This document shows, piece by piece, positions 7,068-12,770 of a stretch of 13,277 bases of DNA. Made by a program: the position numbers and the translations under genes. This stretch comes from an uncultured Roseburia sp. (lineage in GTDB: Bacteria; Bacillota; Clostridia; Lachnospirales; Lachnospiraceae), in the NCBI GenBank assembly GCA_945928585.1, contig CAMENQ010000021.1:1-13277 (forward strand). The letters are read 5' to 3'. The notes below the pieces were generated by a model, which saw only the letters and a list, made by a program, of their open reading frames with translations, searched no databases and was not told the DNA's origin. Every line of letters begins with the position of its first letter. Positions within the stretch are counted from its first letter, which is position 1.

Positions 7068-9479
7068 TTAACTCTTAAATTCAACAATAGTTACTCCCGT
7101 ATCACCTTCACCAAATACGCCCAGACGGAAGGATTTGACATACTTCTGCCTTTTCAGGTGTTTGTGTACTGCATTTCTCAAAGCACCGGTGCCTCTTCCG
7201 TGAACTACTCTTACACTTGGAAGATGTGCAAGATAAGCATCATCAAGATATTTGTCGAGAACTGCCACTGCTTCGTCTGTGGTCATACCGATAAGGTTTA
7301 TTTCAGCGGATACGGAGGCAGATTTTGAAACCTTTATTTTTCCTTTGTTGGTTTTTGTAAGGTTTGGGCCTGTTATGACAGGCTCATCTATAAGCTCAAT
7401 ATCACGAATGTTAATCTGGGAGCGTAAAATACCCATCTGTACATACATATCGCCTTTATTATTAGGCAGTCCGACCACATGACCGTTTACGCCGAGACTG
7501 AGCACCTTTACTGCGTCTCCAAGCTTTATATCTTTTGGTGTAACCTCTTTATTTGGTTTTTTATTTTTAAGGGCCAGTCTGCTTTGAGTGTCATCCAGCT
7601 TTTCACGCAGACGGGTTCTATGCTTTTCCATATCCTTAGTCATGCCTGCAGAAGAAAGCTTATTGATTTCTCTTATGGATTCATCTGCAAATGACTTGGC
7701 TTCCTGCAAAATAGCCTGTGCTTCTTCGTTTGCTTCCCTCAAAATGCGTTCCCGTCTGTCATCAAGATTTTCAGATTTTTTCTCAAGCTCACCTTTGAGT
7801 TTTTCTATTTCTTCTTTGTAAGATTTTATCTGAAGATGTTCTCTTTCGATTTCAAGCTTGCTTTCCTCAAGGTCGGAAATAATATCCTCGAAGGCTTCAC
7901 TGTCAGAGTCAATGCGGGTTTTGGCATCATCTATAATATATGACGGAAGTCCAAGCTTCCCTGCTATGGCAAAAGCATTACTCTTGCCCGGAATACCTAT
8001 AAGGAGTCTGTATGTTGGGCTTAAGGTTTCTACTGAAAATTCACAGCAGGCATTTTCCACGCCTTCAGTAGAAAGGGCAAACAGCTTTAATTCGCTGTAG
8101 TGGGTGGTTGTCATGGTACGCACCTTCATATTGTGTAAAAATGTAAGAATACTTATGGCAAGGGCAGCACCCTCTATAGGGTCAGTACCGGCACATATTT
8201 CATCGAAAAGTACAAGTGATTTATCATCAGCCTTTTCAAGTATATTTACTATATTTGTCATATGAGATGAAAATGTGGAAAGTGACTGTTCAATACTCTG
8301 CTCGTCACCTATGTCCGCGTAAACCTCAGTAAATATGCTGAGCTTTGAGCCGTCATCTGCAGGAATGTGAAGTCCTGACTGTCCCATAAGAGTGAATAAA
8401 CCTACAGTTTTTAAGGAAACGGTTTTTCCTCCTGTATTAGGGCCTGTAACAATGAGAAGGTCAAAATCATCTCCAAGATGGATATTTATCGGAACCACCT
8501 TCTTCCTGTCAAGAAGAGGATGACGACCGCATTTTATGTTTATAATGCCATCAGTGCCAATTAAAGGTTCACTGCAACTGTATTCCTTGGAGAGAGCTGC
8601 CTTTGCAAATATAAAATCAAGAACTGAAAGTGTTTCAAGATTGTAGTGGATTTCTTCTGTATGTTCACCGCACATATTGCTAAGGTCTGCAAGAATTTTT
8701 TCTATTTCAGCCTTTTCCTTTATTTCAAGCTCGCGGATTTCATTGTTAAGCTGAACAACAGCCATAGGCTCTACAAAAATAGTGGAGCCTGTAGAGGACT
8801 GGTCGTGAATCATACCCGGCATATTTCCCTTGCACTCAGCCTTAACAGGGAGACAATATCGTCCGTTTCTCATGGTTATGACAAAATCCTGAAGATTAGC
8901 ACGTACAGTCTGTGAATTTACCATAGAGTTAAGCTGATTGTGGATTTTCTCGTTTGTCCTTTTCATGGAACGGCGGATAGAAGCCAGTGTACTGCTGGCA
9001 TCATCGGCAATTTCATCCTCGGATATGATGCATCTTTTTATCTCATTGTTTAAAGGAGATAAAGGCTCAAGTCCGTCAAACATTTCGGAAAGTGAATCAC
9101 GTTTTTCATCAATGTCAGCATCATCTGCAGTCCGGGTGTTTCCGGCAGAAACAGGACCTCTTGAAAATGATTTTACTCTGAGAGTCACGTTTAATACGGA
9201 GCTTATGTCAAGAAGCTCCTTTACGGAAAGACAGCTTCCGATTTCAAGTCTTTTAAGTGTGGCACGAATATCCCTTGTGCCGGAAAAAGATATGCTTCCA
9301 CCCTGCCAAAGTCTTGAAAGGGCATCACTTGTCTCGGTCAGGGCTTTTTTAATCTCCTTAATATCGGTCATGGGAGACAGCTTACGGCACATATCCTGTC
9401 CTAACGGAGATGAAGCGTGTTCTGTAAGTTTATCTATTATTTTGTTATATTCCAGTGTCTTTAAAACCTTGCTGTTCAT
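7068..9479 (-). CDS. mutS2: MutS2 (endonuclease/ribosome-rescue ATPase with Smr domain)
   Basis: The product is 803 aa from ATG 9479, full length for MutS2. I prefer ATG 9479 to the in-frame TTG at 9494. GGAG (complement of 9489-9492) stands 9 nt before the ATG and the protein then begins MNSKVLKTLEYNKII, the family N terminus. Core and lever regions occupy about 1-310. Walker A is GPNTGGKT (346-353), the signature region is DEQSIEQSLSTFSSHM (392-407), and Walker B is LVLFDEICAGTD (422-433). A long coiled coil spans about 530-615. KOW follows (LGDAVKVLSLGVNGHVVG, about 653-670), then a C-terminal Smr domain (about 726-803) with HGRGTGAL (760-767). MutS2 lacks the mismatch-recognition domain; B. 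subtilis MutS2 acts on collided ribosomes, and other homologues suppress recombination. The Smr LDLRG-type motif reads INLIG here. It is first gene of the mutS2/two-component cluster. Confidence 0.97.
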   Translation of the reverse strand: MNSKVLKTLEYNKIIDKLTEHASSPLGQDMCRKLSPMTDIKEIKKALTETSDALSRLWQGGSISFSGTRDIRATLKRLEIGSCLSVKELLDISSVLNVTLRVKSFSRGPVSAGNTRTADDADIDEKRDSLSEMFDGLEPLSPLNNEIKRCIISEDEIADDASSTLASIRRSMKRTNEKIHNQLNSMVNSQTVRANLQDFVITMRNGRYCLPVKAECKGNMPGMIHDQSSTGSTIFVEPMAVVQLNNEIRELEIKEKAEIEKILADLSNMCGEHTEEIHYNLETLSVLDFIFAKAALSKEYSCSEPLIGTDGIINIKCGRHPLLDRKKVVPINIHLGDDFDLLIVTGPNTGGKTVSLKTVGLFTLMGQSGLHIPADDGSKLSIFTEVYADIGDEQSIEQSLSTFSSHMTNIVNILEKADDKSLVLFDEICAGTDPIEGAALAISILTFLHNMKVRTMTTTHYSELKLFALSTEGVENACCEFSVETLSPTYRLLIGIPGKSNAFAIAGKLGLPSYIIDDAKTRIDSDSEAFEDIISDLEESKLEIEREHLQIKSYKEEIEKLKGELEKKSENLDDRRERILREANEEAQAILQEAKSFADESIREINKLSSAGMTKDMEKHRTRLREKLDDTQSRLALKNKKPNKEVTPKDIKLGDAVKVLSLGVNGHVVGLPNNKGDMYVQMGILRSQINIRDIELIDEPVITGPNLTKTNKGKIKVSKSASVSAEINLIGMTTDEAVAVLDKYLDDAYLAHLPSVRVVHGRGTGALRNAVHKHLKRQKYVKSFRLGVFGEGDTGVTIVEFKS

Positions 9480-9499
9480 ATTATTATACTCCAATCTGC

Positions 9500-9531
9500 A
9501 GCCGGCAAAGCACTTACGGCTTAGGTCGGCT
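9500..9531 (-). promoter_or_regulatory. Alternative hairpins in the mutS2 leader
   Basis: AGCCG at plus-strand 9500-9504 can pair with CGGCT at 9517-9521 or with a second CGGCT at 9527-9531. The two stems share one arm, so they exclude each other. They end about 8 nt before the GGAG ribosome binding site. Only 5 bp each, so a regulatory role is speculative. Confidence 0.25.
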
Positions 9532-9551
9532 ATTTAAAATTTATATTTATG

Positions 9552-9580
9552 ATAATAACATATATTGTGAGGGGGTTCAA
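9552..9580 (-). promoter_or_regulatory. Promoter of mutS2
   Basis: On the minus strand TTGAAC (complement of 9575-9580) is followed after exactly 17 bp by TATTAT (complement of 9552-9557). TG one base upstream of the -10 makes an extended -10 element. Transcription would start near 9545, giving a leader of about 65 nt. This is the best sigma-A-type promoter in the window. Confidence 0.65.
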
Positions 9581-9603
9581 TAAAAAAGTCTTGCTTATAT
9601 AAT
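9576..9603 (+). promoter_or_regulatory. Candidate rightward promoter at the edge of the foldback element
   Basis: A perfect TATAAT lies at 9598-9603 with TTCAAT at 9576-9581 (16-bp spacer, weak -35). A start 7-9 bp after the -10 falls at about 9610-9612, exactly where the palindrome begins. It shares bases with the divergent mutS2 -35 box. Confidence 0.35.
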
Positions 9604-9611
9604 ATAGTGTG

Positions 9612-9935
9612 TAAGTCCTGCAGTCTGTCTGATTGCACCCCTGATGCGCCTGCGTAAACGCCGTATGGGCAGTGTTATATTGTGTGTGTAAGCTTCGGAG
9701 GAAGCAAGAAATTTTATTAGTACAATATGGCCATTTGTTAAGCGTCGACCGTAACTCGGAAGTGTCTGAATTCTCAGCCACTTCCTCAGACAGACGGTCT
9801 CTGCTAAACAAATGACCATATTGTGCTAATAAATTTCTAGCATCCTCCTCAATGCTTACACACCCAATATAACACTGCCCATACGGTGTTTACGCAGGCG
9901 CATCAGGGGTGCAAACAGACAGACTACAGGACTTA
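9612..9935. repeat. 324-bp foldback palindrome (MITE-like or structured RNA)
   Basis: Left arm 9612-9743 and right arm 9803-9935 are inverted copies. My hand alignment finds about 11 substitutions and 3 gap positions over about 132 nt (near 89% identity). The ends read TAAGTCCTG and CAGGACTTA. The centre continues the fold: GACCGT (9747-9752) with ACGGTC (9794-9799), GGAAGTG (9758-9764) with CACTTCC (9779-9785), and CTGA-ATTC-TCAG at 9766-9777. Each arm also holds a local side hairpin: GCTTC-GGAG-GAAGC at 9692-9705, and GCAT/ATGC at 9840-9855. The side-hairpin third pair is T-A in the left arm and A-T in the right arm read in the same sense, a compensatory change. It lies between divergent genes. 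ERIC-like miniature elements are full-length palindromes inserted at TA, which fits the ends, but the TA pair is itself part of the symmetry. No convincing reading frame is present. Confidence 0.9.
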
Positions 9936-9939
9936 TTAT

Positions 9940-9967
9940 AAAAAAGTGCCGCTCGGCAGCGGCACTT
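9940..9967 (-). terminator. Leftward intrinsic terminator
   Basis: AAGTGCCGCT (9944-9953) pairs with AGCGGCACTT (9958-9967) around a 4-nt loop, a perfect 10-bp GC-rich stem. Read leftward it is followed by TTTT (complement of 9940-9943), continuing the TT of the stem, the canonical layout. It would stop leftward transcription just before the foldback element. No leftward gene lies immediately upstream of it in this window, so it may act as an insulator or belong to the repeat cluster. Confidence 0.7.
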
Positions 9968-9969
9968 AT

Positions 9970-9991
9970 AAATTCGCATTCGCGAATTTTT
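9970..9991 (+). terminator. Rightward terminator-like hairpin
   Basis: AAATTCGC (9970-9977) pairs with GCGAATTT (9982-9989) around ATTC. Two more T residues follow, giving a five-T run. The stem is AT-rich, so termination may be weak. It could end a rightward transcript through the foldback. It also forms the start of direct-repeat copy 1. Confidence 0.4.
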
Positions 9992-10040
9992 GTTGCGCTA
10001 TTTTACGTTGTTGCTTTAGGAATTTCCTATTATATAAAAA
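9970..10040 (+). repeat. Degenerate direct repeat, copy 1
   Basis: This copy begins AAATTCGCATT, passes through a T-rich stretch to TTAGGAATTTCCT (10017-10028) and ends TTAT plus an A-run. It aligns with copy 2 (10160-10225) at roughly 70% by eye. The start and the TTAGGAATT(T)CCT block are best conserved. Confidence 0.6.
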
Positions 10041-10089
10041 ACAGGTATAAAAAAATTGCAAATGTCATAAAATGTTCATATTTACAATG

Positions 10090-10095
10090 TATAAT
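10090..10095 (+). promoter_or_regulatory. Candidate -10 box for the HtrA-like gene
   Basis: A perfect TATAAT at 10090-10095 lies in very AT-rich DNA 152 bp before the start codon. No recognisable -35 box stands 16-18 bp upstream. The leader (about 10102-10247) would contain the hairpin at 10124-10146 and repeat copy 2. Confidence 0.35.
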
Positions 10096-10123
10096 ATATA
10101 AGTTAATTATGGGATAAGAATTG

Positions 10124-10146
10124 CCTGCGCAAAAAGGCATCGCAGG
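10124..10146 (+). promoter_or_regulatory. Leader hairpin upstream of the HtrA-like gene
   Basis: CCTGCG (10124-10129) pairs with CGCAGG (10141-10146) over an 11-nt loop. A competing pairing is TGCC (10122-10125) with GGCA (10136-10139). No T-run follows. Function unknown. Confidence 0.4.
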
Positions 10147-10159
10147 GTGTGATGTATGC

Positions 10160-10225
10160 AAATTCGCATTTGGGATTTTTGGTTACGATTTTGTGCCGAG
10201 CATTAGGAATTCCTGTTATTAAAAA
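10160..10225 (+). repeat. Degenerate direct repeat, copy 2
   Basis: Same orientation as copy 1, 190 bp away, with identical AAATTCGCATT start. It contains the perfect palindrome AGGAATTCCT (10206-10215) and ends TTATT plus A-run. It lacks the perfect hairpin of copy 1. The frame through it happens to be open into the following gene but is better read as non-coding. Confidence 0.6.
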
Positions 10226-10247
10226 GTGTACAGAAATGAGGATTTTT

Positions 10248-11678
10248 ATGAGTGATGTTAAAAAAATTCATAATGATATAAATGAGAAGAATAATCTTCA
10301 GGAGGATTATACCTTTGTAAGGGAGACTATTAAAAAGAAACCGCCAGCTTTTGTGACCGTGCTTATGAAGATAGGAAAAGTTCTTGGCATGGGAGTGGTT
10401 TTTGGATTAGGCGTGTGTCTTGTGCTTTTTATTTTTAACAGGGATATAAGGGATGCATTTTTGGGAAATGAGAAAAGTGATAATGCTGATAAAGAGAAAA
10501 GCACATACAGTAGCGAGGAAAAGGACAGTACCATATCAGAGGCGGAAAGTGTAGGACTTGATGAAAAAATAGATGCACAGATTGTTGATGTTGCAGTAGT
10601 TTTTTATAAAGAGGAGGAAACTACTACTAGAGAAACTGAAAGTAATCAGGAAACTACAGTAATGTATCAGGAAGAGGAAGTGACTGCTGATATTTCTGAT
10701 AATAAGGAAATTCAGACAACTACTGCCACACAGCCGGAAAACACCACTGAAAAAAAGACAACAGGAGAAATAAATACAGAGTCAGAAACTACACAAAGTA
10801 CTGAAAACAAGCGTGTAGAAGAAAAGAACCACTATACAGGACTTGTAGTAGGTGCGGTGGGAGATGTGTTTATATGTGTTGAGAACGACAGAATAAGTGG
10901 TGCAGGTGATATTTTTGTTTCATTTGAAAATGGTAATTATGTAAATGCAACTGTGTATGGCTATGATGCCATGAACGGATTGGCTGTTCTGAGAGTTTTT
11001 GCAAAGGACATAGATGACGAAACGAAAGCAAAAATCAAATCTGTTAATGTAAAAGATATAGATGAGATGAATGAGGGAGATAAGCTGGTGTATGCGGGAA
11101 ACCCATATGGTAACGGAAGGCTTATGTATACAGGAACACTTGCAGGTGTTGATTCAGGTCATTGCAATTATGATACCTTTTACAGAGGTGTTGTAACTGA
11201 TATAAGTAATGGAGATATACAGGACGGCTTCATATTTGACAAAAACGGTGATATAGTGGCAATGGTGGTAGGTGATGAAGAACTTGGCTATAGGAACAAT
11301 ATTACAGGTGTATGTATGGAGGACATTATGTTTATTGTAAGGGCTCTTGCAGATGGAACCCTAATAAAACATATTGGCATAAAGGGTGAAGCGGTGACAG
11401 ATGATATGAGAGAGCTTACAGGAGAAAAAATGCCGGATGGAATGTATGTAACGGATGTTGCAAGAGAATCATCGGCATATAAATCCGGCATAATGGTTGG
11501 AGATATTGTCATATCAGTAGGGGACAGTCAGGTGGCTGATATGAAGGATATTCAGAAGGTTCTGGATAAAGCATCAGTCCGTGCAGATATTACTCTTGTG
11601 GTAAAGCGAAAAATAGGAACAGGCTATAGTGAATTTACCATAAAAGTTCCTGTGGAGGCTTATGGAGGAAGAAAGTGA
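10248..11678 (+). CDS. Membrane-anchored HtrA-like protein with degenerate protease domain and PDZ domain
   Basis: The product is 476 aa from ATG 10248, chosen because GAGG (10238-10241) stands 6 nt upstream. The frame is open further back, but only through repeat copy 2. Residues 1-44 are cytoplasmic and charged, and 45-64 are one membrane span. About 70-195 is a Thr/Glu/Ser-rich, low-complexity extracytoplasmic linker. About 196-365 has the trypsin-like HtrA layout: DAMNGLAVLRV (240-250) matches the usual D-x-x-x-DLAVLK segment but has Gly244 in place of the catalytic Asp. GNPYGNG (284-290) matches GNPLG. The GNSGGP loop is replaced around 322-331 (GDIQDGFIF), so the nucleophile Ser is gone. 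No TNxHV histidine is visible. A PDZ domain follows (about 374-468). It is probably a non-proteolytic binding protein of the envelope. The YhaM gene follows after 10 bp and uses a ribosome site overlapping this stop. Confidence 0.85.
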   Translation: MSDVKKIHNDINEKNNLQEDYTFVRETIKKKPPAFVTVLMKIGKVLGMGVVFGLGVCLVLFIFNRDIRDAFLGNEKSDNADKEKSTYSSEEKDSTISEAESVGLDEKIDAQIVDVAVVFYKEEETTTRETESNQETTVMYQEEEVTADISDNKEIQTTTATQPENTTEKKTTGEINTESETTQSTENKRVEEKNHYTGLVVGAVGDVFICVENDRISGAGDIFVSFENGNYVNATVYGYDAMNGLAVLRVFAKDIDDETKAKIKSVNVKDIDEMNEGDKLVYAGNPYGNGRLMYTGTLAGVDSGHCNYDTFYRGVVTDISNGDIQDGFIFDKNGDIVAMVVGDEELGYRNNITGVCMEDIMFIVRALADGTLIKHIGIKGEAVTDDMRELTGEKMPDGMYVTDVARESSAYKSGIMVGDIVISVGDSQVADMKDIQKVLDKASVRADITLVVKRKIGTGYSEFTIKVPVEAYGGRK

Positions 11679-11688
11679 GGATTAAATA

Positions 11689-12639
11689 ATGAAGTATATA
11701 GAGTCATTCCGAGAAGGAGAAAAAGTAGCAGGAGTTTATTTATGTAAATCAAAGGCTTCTGCAGTGACAAAGAATGGAAAACCGTATGAATCAGTAATAT
11801 TGCAGGATAAGACAGGAACCGTGGATGCTAAGATATGGGATCCGAATTCACTTGGAATAGAGGAGTTTGATGTTCTGGATTATGTGGATATAGTGGCAGA
11901 TGTTATTGTTTTTAACAGCGTGACACAGCTTAATGTTAAACGTATAAGAAAGGTAAGCGAGGGAGAATATGATCCGAAGGATTATCTTCCTGTCAGTGAA
12001 AAAAATATAGATGAAATGTTTGCAGAACTGGCAAAGTACATAGCATCTGTAAAAAATAAATATCTTAATACATTGCTAAACAGATTTTTTATAGAGGATA
12101 ATGCGTTTGCTGAAAAATTCAAAATACATTCAGCAGCCAAAAGCGTTCATCACGGATTTATGGGCGGACTTTTGGAGCATACTTTGTCAGTAGTAAAGTT
12201 CTGTGATTTTTACACTACCATGTATCCTATGTTAAACAGGGATCTGCTTATTACGGCAGCCATGCTTCACGACATAGGAAAGGTGGAGGAGATAGAAAGC
12301 TTTCCTGTAAATGATTATACAGATGACGGAAATCTTCTTGGACATATAGTGCTTGGAAGCGAAAAGGCGGGCAGAGTGGCAGACTCCATAGAAGGATTTC
12401 CAAAGCAGCTTAGAAGCCAGCTGCAGCACTGCATACTTGCACATCATGGTGAACTTGAGTATGGTTCACCTAAAAAGCCTGCACTTATGGAGGCTGTTGC
12501 ATTAAATTATGCAGACAATACAGATGCAAAACTTGAAACCATGAAAGAGCTTTTTGCAGGTGCAAATACCCAGGATAACAGCCAGTGGATAGGATATAAC
12601 AGGCTGTTTGAGTCTAATCTGAGAAGGACTGTTTGGTAA
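11689..12639 (+). CDS. yhaM: YhaM-family 3'-5' exoribonuclease (OB-fold plus HD domain)
   Basis: The product is 316 aa, nearly the length of B. subtilis YhaM (314 aa), and colinear with it. An N-terminal OB-fold (about 12-90) carries KNGKPYESVILQDKTGTVDAKIWD, the nucleic-acid-binding strand set. The HD phosphohydrolase domain (about 145-285) supplies metal ligands: HH (154-155), His164 in LLEHTL, His194-Asp195 in AMLHDIGKVEE, His219 in GNLLGHI, His252-253 in LAHHGELEYGSPK, and Asp276 in NYADNTDAK. YhaM degrades RNA and single-stranded DNA from the 3' end, often trimming terminator-released ends, in a metal-dependent way. GAGG (11677-11680) overlaps the stop of the HtrA-like gene and lies 8 nt before ATG 11689, so the two genes are probably co-transcribed and translationally coupled. 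All metal ligands appear intact. Confidence 0.93.
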   Translation: MKYIESFREGEKVAGVYLCKSKASAVTKNGKPYESVILQDKTGTVDAKIWDPNSLGIEEFDVLDYVDIVADVIVFNSVTQLNVKRIRKVSEGEYDPKDYLPVSEKNIDEMFAELAKYIASVKNKYLNTLLNRFFIEDNAFAEKFKIHSAAKSVHHGFMGGLLEHTLSVVKFCDFYTTMYPMLNRDLLITAAMLHDIGKVEEIESFPVNDYTDDGNLLGHIVLGSEKAGRVADSIEGFPKQLRSQLQHCILAHHGELEYGSPKKPALMEAVALNYADNTDAKLETMKELFAGANTQDNSQWIGYNRLFESNLRRTVW

Positions 12640-12770
12640 GAGGAAAATTGTCAGATGGCATTATAGGATATTTCATAGTGGTATTTATGACGGAGGGTCA
12701 CAAATAAATTCGTATATAAATTAAATATTTATGGTGACTGCAGCAGTAACGCCCGGGAGTGAGGATTAGC
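12640..12770 (+). promoter_or_regulatory. Intergenic region with two dyads upstream of rlmD
   Basis: This 131-bp gap has no terminator with a T-run and no convincing promoter; TTGTCA at 12648-12653 lacks a good -10 partner. An imperfect hairpin at 12684-12704 (TGAC/GTCA plus an outer TTT/AAA) presents GGAGG in its loop. A second dyad, GTGACTGCAGCAGTAAC (12734-12750), is nearly symmetric and could be an operator. The GC-rich stretch 12734-12760 contrasts with the AT-rich stretch before it. A short leader with regulatory structure is possible but unproven. Confidence 0.35.

Noticed and set aside
9480-9494. TTG at 9494 as the mutS2 start, adding five residues
   Set aside because: The GGAG ribosome site overlaps these codons and stands 9 nt before ATG 9479, and the protein from ATG matches the usual MutS2 N terminus.
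9530-9819. Minus-strand open frames of 74-93 codons through the foldback
   Set aside because: They begin at non-ATG codons or without ribosome sites, run across palindrome arms and give unrelated basic or low-complexity peptides, as expected of a structured non-coding repeat.
12731-12769. 12-codon frame ATG...TAG directly before rlmD
   Set aside because: No ribosome site at a suitable distance and no recognisable leader-peptide composition.
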